Assembly (NCBI GenBank): GCA_027596945.1
Contig: JADGJH010000025.1
Location: 1 to 38,598 of the forward strand
Reading direction: 5' to 3'
Source of the DNA: Physocladia obscura
Lineage: Eukaryota; Chytridiomycota; Chytridiomycetes; Chytridiales; Chytriomycetaceae
DNA length: 38,598 nt
Below the pieces are notes generated by a model. That model was not told where the DNA came from. It did not search any database and saw only the letters and a program-made list of their open reading frames with translations. A program made the translations under genes and the position numbers. This document shows, piece after piece, positions 18,758-29,800 of this stretch; position 1 is the first letter of the stretch, and each line of letters starts with the position of its first letter.

Positions 18758-21644
18758 TCAAATCTTCAAAATGTGAACGGCATTTATCTCACCCACAACC
18801 AAAAGTGTGTCATTATCAAAATACATTGTTATTGACACACCAAATCGGTCACCAGATTTTAGTCCGTTTATACACTCCGAAATTTGCGAGAATTTATTTC
18901 CTTCTCTGAATCGACGAATACGCCCTTTTTCTATAAAAAAAAAAAGTTCAACAAAATTGAATAAAACAATCTCACCTCCGTCGGCCATTGCCTCAGAAAT
19001 CCACAGGTCATTTTCTCCAATGTGCCATCCACTGCCACCTAATCGTGCATTACTTTTAGACCCTTTGATTTTACTGAATTTCACAGTTTTTAGTGACTTT
19101 TGGCCAGCAAAAGAATCCCGATCGAATAATCTCACAGTTCCAGCTGCATAACCTCTTGAGTTAATAGGTGTCAATATTCCAGGAAGATCCATGAATTTTG
19201 GAATTGCGGACGTTGATCTCTGAAACAAATATAATATGATTAAGATAATAATAATAGTATTAACAATTACCTCAGTTGGAGACGCCACGAACAACTTCAG
19301 TTCACCACCAAAAATTCCGGTTATCATTTGAGCACCAAACCCAGTCATCTCCTCGTCTCCGTAGATGGTTCCTTTAAGCGGAAATCTTTCAGAGGATATA
19401 TCAAACGCAAATATTGCGCCACGCATGGAATCGGAAGGTGATTTTCTCCAACCAGGTGCGCCAACAACAAGAAGATCTTTTATAATTGCTATTGATTGCC
19501 CAAATTCTTCAAATTTCTGGCTTGTTGGAGAATATAAAGTCAAATCCGCGGAATTTACTCCTAATACACTTGAAGGCGAAGATTTTGCTTGAAAACCATG
19601 AACAGCGCCGCAATTTGGACTAACTTGATTTCCTGAATATGGTGATCCGATCAACAAATCGGGATTACCATCACCATTGAAATCACCAACAGCAAGAATC
19701 CATCCCCAGCTGGGCTCAAAACCTTTTATTACAATGTCAAAATCCTTATCAGCATATAATTTGCATAGTAGCTGGCTTTTTACGCATTTTCTACCAAGTC
19801 CAAATTCACGATTACCAAAAAATATGTATATACCATATCCCGGTGCAGATACAACCAAGTCATCCACTCCATCAAGGTTAAAATCTATCACAACTGCATC
19901 TGTTCCAAACCTTCCACCCAAAATATTGTCTGACGGTCCAAAAATTTGAATTTTTGCAATATTCTCGATTTCAACTGTTGAATCTTGACTTGTATTTTGC
20001 AACAGGAAAACTGACCCTTGCTGAACTGCAGAATAGGAATATCCTGGTGCTGTTATAACCAGAGTCGATTTTCCAGCAGCATCAAAGTCACCCACCGTTA
20101 GTTTGTGTCCAAAATTTGTGTGAGGTTTTTTGCTCAGAAATGTTGTTACTTTGTTGGTATGATTCAAATCGTTCAGCGAATAACATTTTTCTCCAAAAAT
20201 TATAGAATTTGCAATATGGTACATTTCTAAAAAAGCTTCTTTTGCTAGCATGAGAACGATATTGAGTTTTTCAGAAAAAAGTTTGTGTATAGTAGTGGCT
20301 AGTATCAATTTGCTAATTCGCAGTAAATTAAATGATCCAGAGTTAATTGAAAATGACTCAGTATAATTCGTAACAATTGGAGTTAAAAATGAAATATAGT
20401 GTGAGAAATTTTCAAAAAATTCGTTTCTTGAGGCAAAAATAATTTCATTTCCTGTTTTTATCGAGAAAGATACTGAATCTTGAATCGAAAGCTGATTAAC
20501 CATAGCGAAACCGCCGGCGCAATACGGAGGTAAACTTTCAAAATTTGTAAATTCGAATATCATCAGGTAAGTCCAGCATGCCGCAACAGCGCGAGACATT
20601 GAATAGGTTCCGCCGTGTGGATACGAATAATACATATCAATTAGCGGTGGTGCCTGAAATTTGATCAGTTTTGAAACAAAAATAATGGACATCACCTCTT
20701 CAGCCCAGTGAGGAAACAGATAGCGCCCACCAATACGAACCCCTTGCGACGCAAGATACCCTTTTGTTAGGCATTGGTTCAGTTCCAGTGCAGATACTAT
20801 GCTTCGTTAAGTCATTTTGTGTAAAGAAACCAAAAATATATACATATATTATTATACCATTAAACCCAAGAATTTGATAAATGTCCACGAGATCCATTGT
20901 CGGAATTTGCCACCGGTTTTGCACGAATGTGCTTATATCTATAGAGTGAGCCAATGAAAATTCGCCACCCCAATCAGCCGAAGAATGAGCTTTATAAAAA
21001 GTTCCATTGAAGGCCTTGTTTGCTAGTGCGTCGACGAAACCCCGTGCAGAACCATCCAGAGAGTGCCAAACATAGTCAGCTGTTCCATGTGAAACAGTTC
21101 CAAGCAAAAAAGAAAGGAGTGGGAATGATTCGTCCGGCCAAAAATTACCACTTTTTGAATATTTGGAGTTGAAATGTGAAAACGCAACTTTCCAAAAAAG
21201 TGGCCAATGTGCTGGGAAACTTAAAGGTCAGATTCAAACTGCAATAAACAGAATAATAAAAATTAACCTGCCTCAGCGGGTTCATTTCCGCTCGCGCATG
21301 CGTATCCCCTGATTTTATTTTAGATTTAATACGCAGTCAAACCCAGCTCACCAATCTGGAAAAAATGAGCCCGCATGCAAGCTGGGTAAATTCATTTGTA
21401 CATTATTTATAATTTGTGAGTATTTCTGGGATAAATTCGTATTTGCGAGTTCTTCGAGAGCTCTTTGAGAAACGAACGCATGTGTTGTCATTCTGTAATT
21501 TGTCAATTAAAGATAATATATAAAAATATATTTAATATATATATTACCCACTGTGAATTGAAAGTTAATCAAACATATCTTATAATTCTGGCAAAATAAC
21601 TCTCACCAAGCTTCGACACTGACTGCAACCAACAAAAATCTCAT
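18758..21644 (-). CDS. GPI-specific phospholipase D-like protein (zinc-PLC domain plus FG-GAP repeats)
   Basis: Nine minus-strand exons (21644-21607, 21550-21548, 21492-21352, 21308-21268, 21211-20858, 20796-20696, 20653-19271, 19219-18976, 18930-18758) encode 825 residues; animal GPLD1 has about 840. MRFLLVAVSVEA is a signal peptide. The zinc-dependent phospholipase domain follows: CGMTTHAFVSQRAL, HAGSFFPDWGYACASG, AAHWPLFWKVAFSHF, LLGTVSHGTADYVWHSL and AHSSADWGGEF hold the expected His/Asp ligands. From about residue 405, FG-GAP integrin-type repeats appear (VGDFDAAGKSTLVITAPGYS; VIDFNLDGVDDLVVSAPGYG; VGDFNGDGNPDLLIGSPYSG), forming a beta-propeller. Animal GPLD1 cleaves GPI anchors on the outside of cells; substrate here is inferred. 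An in-frame intron (19270-19220) might be retained. Confidence 0.88.
21548..21550 (-). other. 3-nt microexon of the GPI-PLD-like gene
   Basis: On the minus strand the sequence reads TTCACAG, then TGG, then GTAATATA. The three bases lie between an acceptor and a donor. Exon 1 ends with TG and the next exon begins with A. Inserting TGG gives TGT-GGA (Cys-Gly), completing CGMTTHAF, the conserved start of the zinc-PLC domain. Omitting it gives TGA, a stop. The flanking introns are 56 nt (21606-21551) and 55 nt (21547-21493). Confidence 0.75.
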
Positions 21645-21677
21645 TTGATTAGAAATTCCAAATATTTTTTTGCTCAA
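21645..21677. promoter_or_regulatory. Very short divergent intergenic segment
   Basis: Only 33 bp lie between the start codons of the GPI-PLD-like gene (21644, minus) and the asparaginase gene (21678, plus). Core promoter elements of each gene must therefore overlap the first exon or intron of the other, or the 5' leaders overlap. No motif is visible. Confidence 0.45.
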
Positions 21678-22727
21678 ATGACACTGCCTGTTTTGGCGAT
21701 ACATGGTGGAGCGGGGACGATTGAACGCGAACACCTTCCGGAAGACAAAAGGTACAATTTTTCACGCATAAGTTACAGCCTTACAAAGTTTGGCAGGCAG
21801 GAATTCCTATCCGGGCTGTCAGATGCTCTTCATGCTGGATGGGAAGTTCTTCAAAACGGCGGCGTTGCATTGGATGCTGTGACTGCCGCCGTTTGTGCGT
21901 TGGAAGACAATCCATTGTTTAACGCTGGAAAGGGTGCTGTCTTTACAAAGTCCGGTGTTATCCGGCATGAGGTATGTTATCCCTTGTAGACGTTTTTTCT
22001 CATGATATTTAATTTCAAGGCGTCAATCATGGACGGTCAAAATCGTAAAGCAGGTGCAGTTTCCCAACTTTCTCACACGAAAAATCCAATCAAACTCGCG
22101 AAACTACTTTTGGAAAAGAAGCCAAATGGGCATATCTTCCTAGTTGGAAATGAAGCTGAAAACTTTGGTGCCGAAAACGGTCTTGAGCAAGTTGAACAAG
22201 AATATTTCCACACACCTATCAGATGGAAGCAACATTTAGATGGTCTTGAAACGCATGGGTCAACTAAAGTTTCTGAAGATTTCGCCTCACAGACGCATTC
22301 TGAAGATGCTCCCAAAGGGACTGTTGGTGCAGTTGCATTAGATTCATTTGGCAACCTTGCCGCAGCAACTTCAACTGGGGGGATGACAAATAAATTGCAA
22401 ACTCGCATTGGTGACACACCAATAATTGGATCAGGAACTTATGCGGAAAATGGAGTTGTTGCTTGTTCTGCCACTGGTGAAGGCGAGCTTTTTATTCGCT
22501 CTGTCGCATCCTATGATGTTGCTGCCCAAATCAAGTATGGATCCAAAACGCTTGATGAAGCAGCATCTTTTACAATAAAAAGAGCGCAAGAGCTTGGAAG
22601 CTCCGGTGGATTAATTGCAATTGATGCATCAGGGAAAGTTAGTATGCCCAATTCTGCTGGTATGTTCCGTGGATGGATTTCTGCAGATGGTGAAAAGTGT
22701 GGAATCTTTTTTGATGAGGATATTTGA
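21678..22727 (+). CDS. Isoaspartyl peptidase / L-asparaginase (Ntn hydrolase)
   Basis: Three exons (21678-21751, 21797-21971, 22020-22727) encode 318 residues, near the 321 of E. coli IaaA. The N-terminus is PVLAIHGGAGTIERE. FNAGKGAVFT, ASIMDG and KAGAVSQLSHTKNP follow. The autocleavage site is GTVGAVALD with nucleophile Thr184. Substrate loops are TSTGGMTNK and ATGEGELFIR. The enzyme self-cleaves into alpha and beta chains and hydrolyses isoaspartyl dipeptides and asparagine. The wording of several motifs is closer to bacterial IaaA than to animal ASRGL1. The first intron (45 nt) is a multiple of three without stops, so retention would only insert 15 residues. Relative to relatives, two residues seem missing before ASIMDG at the second splice junction. 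Confidence 0.92.
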
Positions 22728-23916
22728 ATGTTTTGAGTCAGCATTTGAACCTACCCCAAACATTCGAACTTAAGTGGAAAAAAAAACAGATTAGGTCAAC
22801 AATAAAATGCAAATCATAATTTTGACAACAAATGCCACTGCATTGACATTGCCAAATGTCGCATCCAAATCCAAAACCTTTTGACAAACTACTGATTCCA
22901 GCAATCTTACCTTTGAACAAGTCAAGGGAATGTGGTGAGAGATGTGCATTATAAAACAAACAATGCAAAATAAATCTTTCTTCATTAATTTCAGGTTTAC
23001 TTGTTGTTGAGTATTTGATATTCAAACTGAACATCATACACATTCATTCGGGATTACATAATGGAAGAGATTTTTCTTTTTTGCTAAAGATCATCATTTC
23101 ATCTTTGTCTCAAAATACTATAAGTGAAATTGGGAGTATGTGAGGAAAAGAGGAATGTGAGATGAGGGAGAAAGAGCAAGTTTTGATTTTTCATTGTATG
23201 GAATTTTCTTTCTTAAATAAAATAATAATTTAATGTCCAAAATAAAATTGCTCATACTCTCTAACACTAAAATAGTGAAATTTAAAATGCAGACTTTAAC
23301 TTGTTTCTTCTCAAATAAAAGAAATAAACTGTTTGTCAACAATCTAATTTTGCAAAATGGCAACAAAATTGCTGTTGTCAATCCCATTTATATGGGGAAA
23401 CACTAACAATGCAAAATCATTACAAATCTGTTTGTCTTAATTTATTTCAAAAGTTAAATTATAAAAGTAGCTTTTTTTATGTGTAGTTGATAAAAGCAAA
23501 CATTCTTTATGAAAAGATTAAACTAATTCTGTTTCAACTAGTTTGTTGTTATTTCTGTGACATACTACTGCAGAGGTGCCAACAGAATCAACAGAGAACC
23601 ATTCGTATGTTCACTAGTCAATAGTAAGTGACCCACTTCACTTATTAATGTTCAAATACATGGAGACACTCTCCTGAATCATCCTACAAGAGCATGGAGT
23701 GCATAGTAGTCTAGGGAAGTGAGTGAGAGATATTTCGCAGCATACAATGGTATTGAAGATAAATAACATTCATGAATTATTGTATTAGAAATCAATTGTG
23801 TCCACTTTATTTTTTATTTGCAGAAACAGCGCGACTGGAAAAGGAAAAACACTTGCTGTCTGCTTTTGCCATTTCGAAAGATTGGAAATTGGTTGCAGAA
23901 AAAATTTGAATACTAA
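22728..23916. other. Gene-free AT-rich stretch upstream of rps17
   Basis: About 1.2 kb lies between the asparaginase stop and the eS17 start, by far the longest gap inside the gene-dense part. Open frames here are short, low-complexity and cross no plausible splice sites. No RNA gene or clear repeat was recognised. The last few hundred bases presumably hold the eS17 promoter. Confidence 0.5.
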
Positions 23917-24804
23917 ATGGTAAGCGAGGAGTACTGGCAAGCTGTCTTCTTGTTTCAGTCGATAGATTTCTGCTGCTTGTTCAGTATTATTACGAAGAAC
24001 TTCGAAACTCTTGAGCTGGATGTACAGAGCTGGATTTCAAATTCGGAACCAGAGATGTGTTTGTCGACTCGAATGCATGTTATCAACCTTGCACATCGCA
24101 ATTGTATTGCCGGGCTGGTTTATCCTCGAATGCAGAATACAATGATTAATTCGAAAGTTTAATTTGATTGATGCGGATATGGAGATGGGGATGGTGTTGG
24201 GCTGATTGTTTGCCGTCTCTGCCAAAATCCATACACCAAATAATTGAAACGCAATGTTAACCACTCCACTCAAAACACTGAAAAAAAACTGATCTGTAGG
24301 GTCGTGTCAGAACAAAGACTGTTAAGAAGGCTTCGCGTGTCCTCATTGAAAAATACTACCCAAGACTCACCCTCGACTTTCAAACAAACAAGAAGATCGC
24401 TGATGAGGTTGCCATTATTGCTTCAAAACGTCTTCGCAACAAAATTGCTGGATTCACCACTCACTTGATGAAGCGTATTCAAAGAGGTCCGGTCCGTGGT
24501 ATTTCCTTCAAGCTCCAGGAAGAGGAACGTGAGCGTAAGGACCAATACGTCCCAGAAGTTTCTGCTCTTGCTGTCGACACGATCGAAATTGACCCTGAGA
24601 CTGCGGTTTGTTCCTGGAAAACGTTAAAAATTTTTTGCCTTGAATTATTGACAACTTATTTAATTTTTCGAAATTTAGGCTCTCCTCAAAGCTCTGAACT
24701 TTGAGAACATTCCAGGTGTTACTGTCGTCAATCCTCAAACTGTTGTTGCAGAGCGTGTTCCTGGATTAAACCGTGCTGCTCGTGCTCCACGTAAGCAGGA
24801 ATAA
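23917..24804 (+). CDS. rps17: 40S ribosomal protein eS17 (Rps17)
   Basis: Three exons (23917-23919, 24300-24605, 24679-24804) encode 144 residues. The first exon is just the ATG, directly followed by GTAAGC. The first intron is 380 nt and ends CTGTAG before [20 protein letters not shown]. The rest matches eS17: [59 protein letters not shown] and a variable tail ending [10 protein letters not shown]. The protein is part of the 40S head. An intron immediately after the start codon is also known for yeast RPS17 genes, which supports the model. An intron of this size could host regulatory or snoRNA sequence, but I could not identify one. The gene converges with rad1, with 137 bp between stops. 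Confidence 0.93.
23920..24299 (+). other. rps17: Long first intron of rps17
   Basis: This 380-nt intron is several times longer than most introns in the window. It is less AT-rich than its surroundings between about 24000 and 24130. I looked for box C/D (RUGAUGA, CUGA) and H/ACA (ANANNA, ACA) signals; scattered partial matches exist, but no paired set with a plausible stem was convincing. Confidence 0.55.
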
Positions 24805-24941
24805 ATGGTTCGAACTTTCGGGTTTTTTTCTCAATAAATCAATATTGTATTTCTTTCTTTCAATGAAGTTTGTACTTCAATTCAAATCGCATAAAGAGAG
24901 TGCTAAATAATTTCGGCATTATTTTTTGATTTTAGGTAAAT

Positions 24942-26773
24942 TCATGATCCAATATCATGAAGACACTGTTGTAACAAAGCTTAACTAATAAAAAATAGTC
25001 AAAAAAAAAAAATATACCACAAAATTAACATATCCCAGTTCTGTTGAAGACAAGTTTCCACTTGACATCTCTGTAACTGGAACCATAAATTGCATCGAAA
25101 GCATTCCTTCTGTATTTATCCTCAAGCTAACTTTTGTGGATAATATGAGCAATTGCTTAATTGCTGGTTGAACTACGGAGTATTTATAACTGAGAATATT
25201 TCTCGGAAGTTAGTAAAATTCAGGAAAAAAAAAAAAAAAAACCAAACCCAAAAAAAAAAAAAATATAAAAAAAAAGGACCATTGCAAAAAAAAATTACAA
25301 AAGAAACAAATACAACCCCCCCAGGGCCCCCNNNNNNNNNNTTCATGAAAAAAAAAAAAAAAAAAGCACTCCCAACTACTCAACTCATATGATACATCAG
25401 GTCCATTGCAAAAAACACTTTCAAGAGCTTCAACTTCATCCGCCGCAGTGCCGCCGGGATTTCCGCCGGTATATTCAACAACAGTTTCACCAGCCATGCC
25501 CCGCGACGAAATGCGTAGGTGTGGCGAGTTACGGCGGACTTGTATACGAATCGTGTCGGTTGTTTGGTCGAGTTCCGAAATAGCATGAGTGAGCCAGATC
25601 GACTGTGAAAGGAATGTAATTAGACGAAAAAAGAGAAAATCCAGAGTTAACCTCAATTAAATAGATTTATTATTTATTATCAGTATTAATTTGAATATTG
25701 TTATTTTTACCTTCATTATGAGTTTGCACGCAACGTCACTCGCTGCAAATAAAGTTTCAAGTTCTGTAATTTCTTCTTGAGTAGATTCGATGTCCAAAGT
25801 TTTGAGTTTCGCAATTGATTTCACGTTTGCGCATTTCATACTGTTTTTTATTTTCATTTGTTATAATAATTTATTATTATTTATTGTTCTATTCGCTTCA
25901 CTCAAGATTATATCCTACATCCTCTTATTTTGAAACTATTTCTCATTATTTTTTAAATACATTGTTTCACTCGTAATTGCTTTGTTCAACTCTCTTGAAT
26001 GCAATTGCACTTAACGTTAAGATCAAATCACTGTTTGCTTCATCGTGTGAAATATCAAGAGACACTGCTTGAGCGGCAGAAGATGACGACGTGCCACCAG
26101 CGGCAGTCAAAGCAGCACCTCCTGGATACCGGGAATAGTTTTGGGTTCTGTTTGATGTATGCCAGCGGTTACTGCGGTTATTTGGTGGTCGCGGAGACTG
26201 CGGATTAAGGCTGAAACTGGAAGCAGCGTCGGAGATAATTGCATTGGCGAAGGGAAGGGCAGAAACGCCACCAAATATTGATGCAGCTTCAAGAAACGAA
26301 TCCAAATGGACACATAACATCAAGTTAATGTCCTCATCATCATCATTATCGTCGTTTTCATTGTTGGGAACGTTGAATGTTGTAAATACAGAAAGTGGCA
26401 GAGTCGCATGTAGTTGGCAAATCTGGGGTTCGGACAATATTGGTCAGTTCAGAATCAGTATCAAGAGCAGCGAACGGCAAAACGCAATTTCATACTCGAT
26501 GGGGAAGTAGCACAGACAGAACAAGGCCGCGCACTGTGCTAAAACAGCAGAGTACCTTGAGCTACATTATTTAAATTCAAAGAATAGTTAGTTACACATA
26601 CATTATGGTCACAAACTTGCCGCGGACATTCCGTCATCTTTGTTTGAAGCAGGCCCTGAGTTTGCAGGCTGCTGATGGATTGAACGCAGCAACGAAACAA
26701 GAGTACGTGTTGAGTCCAGTGATGCAGTAAGTTGCTGGTGCTGTGTGTTGTGGTTGCTGACGGTGGCAAGCAT
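24942..26773 (-). CDS. rad1: Checkpoint clamp subunit Rad1 (9-1-1 complex; Rad17 in budding yeast)
   Basis: Seven minus-strand exons (26773-26613, 26538-26496, 26422-26016, 25840-25711, 25602-25385, 25189-25018, 24965-24942) encode 384 residues. The PCNA-like fold can be followed: QLTASLDSTRTLVSLLRSIH, ASFTVRGLVLSVLLPHR, ICQLHATLPLSVF, INLMLCVHLDSFLEAASIFG, FAASDVACKLIMKSIWLTHA, ISELDQTTDTIRIQVRRNSP, LRISSRGMAGETVVEYT and VVQPAIKQLLILSTKVSLRI. Rad1 forms the DNA-damage sliding clamp with Rad9 and Hus1. An insertion of about 70 residues rich in Asn/Ser/Ala lies in the middle (exon 3). The assembly gap falls in intron 5. The last exon is uncertain: without the final intron the frame reads through poly-Phe and stops at 24985-24987. 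Confidence 0.85.
25332..25341. other. Assembly gap (10 N)
   Basis: Ten N lie inside intron 5 of rad1. They are flanked on the left by homopolymer-rich, error-prone looking sequence (A tracts, then CCCCCC, GGG and CCCCC runs) and on the right by a 17-base A tract. True intron length is unknown. Neighbouring sequence from about 25215 to 25370 should be treated as low quality. Confidence 0.97.
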
Positions 26774-26841
26774 TGATTTTCTGTGATGAAATGTTCGGAG
26801 TTGGCCTGAAATTGTCATCAGGATCGTTATTGACAGTTCAG
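26774..26841. promoter_or_regulatory. Divergent spacer between rad1 and the golgin gene
   Basis: The chosen start codons are 68 bp apart (26773 minus, 26842 plus). An in-frame ATG at 26773 on the plus strand would extend the golgin by 23 residues, but it would overlap the rad1 start. The downstream ATG, followed by a basic MAKKKKGGAK, is preferred. Confidence 0.4.
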
Positions 26842-29800
26842 ATGGCAAAGAAGAAGAAGGGCGGCGCGAAGCAAGCATCCGGACCACCAACACCGACAGC
26901 AACATCAACAGTAGCGTCGCGGCAGAGTACTGATGCGGACGCAACCGCTGACGTAATTGCAATCGCAAACTCAGCAAACAGCAATAACATCAACAACAGT
27001 GCCAGCTCCTCCTCCTCATCTTCTTTTACCGAAGAACTGTTTTCATTTGACGCTTTTGAAGACGAAACAACGGACGCAACGGTCACAAACGCCAACACCA
27101 ACGCCCCCAACTCAACAACAAATATAATTAATGGCTTTGGCGCAAATGCATTCTATCTTAACACGAATGGCAACTTATCGACGTCTGCAGTGTCTTCACC
27201 ACTGTCGCTAAGTTCGACACTTGCTCTCGCTCCCAATTCATTGCTTGCAGATCTCCTGGACGCCGCCGGAAACATACATGAAAACACACTTACAAACCCA
27301 AATGTAAACGCAGAACCAAGCACAGACGCAAGCGACAACGACAACGACAACTTTGGTGTGGAACTGGCGGCTGGTCTCCGCCTTCCACCTGCTGTGCCGT
27401 CCTCCGCCCGCGTCTTTGCGAGGGTCGCGTCGCTGCAAACGCAACAGCAACAACAATCACAATTACAATCGCAACCGCAGTCCCTTGACTCAAGTTCCCT
27501 CGATATTTTTGCAGATTTATCATCTCTACCGCAAATACCGTTAAAACACCAACAATCATCGGAAGTCGCTCATGATCTGCAAACTGTGTTTGATACCAAC
27601 ACAGCTTCAAACAAAGCCATCTCAATAGTTTCCCCAAATTCAGTCTCTCTCAGCATTATTCACGATACTGGCTCCCTCAATCTGACTGTTGGCGAATTAA
27701 TGTCTAAACTTGATCGGCTTGAAAAAATTCAATCTATGTTCAATGGTTTGTTTTCAACTCTTCCCTCTCCTTTCAATAATAAATAATCAAAATATAAATT
27801 AAGAACTCGAAAATTCATACAAGAAAGTTTCGCGCCATAACACACGCGTAAACGAAATTCTTGGACTTCACACGCATCTCACTGACGGGATTAAAGTTGG
27901 TGATGAGGCTGGCCTTCAAAAACTCAATGATTTTTTGAAGTCTCAATCAATTCGTGTTTCGGTGAGCGACAAAGAGAATGTTCGAGAAAGAAAAAGCATC
28001 GAGCACGAAAATTGCAAAAAAAAAAAAAACTGATAGAAAATCAATTTTAAAGGATCTCGAAAACTCAAACCAAAGGTTGAAAGAAGAAGTTGCACTTGTA
28101 AAAGAACAGGAGCGATTAACCCGAGTCGATAACAAAGGCAAAGATCAAGAAATTGAGAAGCTTCACGACTCCATTCGCGATTTGGAAGATGTATATATTA
28201 TTTTTTTTGTTCCTTCTTTTTTTGTAGTCTCTTTGTCTTTCATTCATAACTTATCTCTTTTTTTTTTTCGCAGCAAATCACAATTGTAAAAACGTCGGCT
28301 GCAAGTCGAAATACGAGTCCGACCCGAGGAAACTCTTCGATTGATATCAGACCCGCTAAATCTTCGTCAAATAATATAAACGGTTCCGTTACAAATGTAT
28401 CAAAAATTTCACCTTCAACTTCAACTCCAACCCTTGCAACTGCTGCGGCATTTTTTAACTTTAGGTCAAAAAGTGCAATTGTTAACCCTTCGGCAATAAC
28501 CCCACCTTCATTGCAAACAATCGAACCCTCCATAACAACGCAAAATCCCAGTCTTCAAGATGCAGCAAACTCTTTACAACTGAAACTCAAAATCAGGGAA
28601 CTCGCAAATGCTTTGAAAAAAGTCACTTCCCAACGAGATTTAGCAATAACTCGGATTAAAGAAATGCAAGAACAACTTCCGGAATTTGAGAATAATTCTG
28701 TAGATCTGATTTCAAATGAAAGACGTGACAGTGTGGATGAATTAGTTGTCGGAGTTTCTTCATACCAGAAGCAAAATACTCTTGTTCCTGTCGACCTTGA
28801 CGCAGGTCGATTCAGCGGAGAAAGTCTGTCTGGGCTTCTTCAAGATTTTTCTTCAGATGGAAATGACAGTGCGTCACCCTTCTCAAATAGTCAAAATCAA
28901 TCATCCCACCAACGAATCAAAGCCCTTGAAGCCGAAATCTCATCTCTCGAAATCCAAATAACCGATCTTACGGAAACCAATAAAAAACTTCGCAGCGGAA
29001 ATACGGCAATTACCCGGAAACGCAATAGTATCGGTCTATTTTCATCATCATCACCATCGTCTTCATCGTTATCCCAAGATGCTTTGTTTCGCAATGTCAA
29101 CGATGCGGAAGTCAATGGTTTAGAAAGCACAATCCTTGAAAAAAATGAAGTCATAAAAACAATGGCAAATCGGATTGAAAATCTGGAGTACGAGAAAGGA
29201 ACGCTCATCGAGACAGTAAGCGATTTGGAGACCCAGCTGCGTGACGCCAACAATGCGTGCAATGATATACAAAAACGGCTTGACACTATTGAAGATCGAC
29301 ATGCACGCGATTTGGATGCATTAGCGGCCGTGAATGATGTCACCGTGAAAACACTGGAATCCGAGCTTGACAGCCGCGCGCGGCTTCTTGCAAGCGAACG
29401 AGAACGGCTTTTCGCTGTGCGAGAAGAGATCGAAACGCTGCGAACAGAAAAAATGACCGTGCAAATACAGCTTGAACAACGGGATGAACAGCTGCGATTT
29501 GTGGAGGCGACAAATCGCGAGACAATGGAAGCGTTGACTGCCAGTGAGGTTTCCAAAAAAACCTTTGCAGAAGCTGCGGAAGCCCGCACTCGGGATCTAG
29601 AAGACCAACTTAAAGACGCAATTGATGATTTGTATCAAGCAGCCGCGACAAGAGACACGGCGTTTGAAGATGTGAATATAAAGGAAGGCGTTATTGCTGA
29701 GTTGCGTGAAAAAGTTGAGTTTTCTATGACAGCGCAAAAAGAAGCGACCACAAAAACCGAGAAGGCGTTTGCTGTCATCAAAAAGCTTAAAAACGATGCA

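Noticed and set aside
22738..23387. Minus-strand open frames in the gap after the asparaginase gene
   Set aside because: They are short, low-complexity, have no plausible junctions and no recognisable motifs.
23920..24299. snoRNA inside the rps17 intron
   Set aside because: Partial C/D-like and ACA-like motifs occur, but no matched pair with terminal stem or hinge was convincing by eye.
28897..29589. Minus-strand 230-codon open frame rich in Ser/Arg
   Set aside because: It is antisense to the golgin coiled coil. Glu/Lys-rich heptads on one strand commonly give stop-free Ser/Phe-rich frames on the other.
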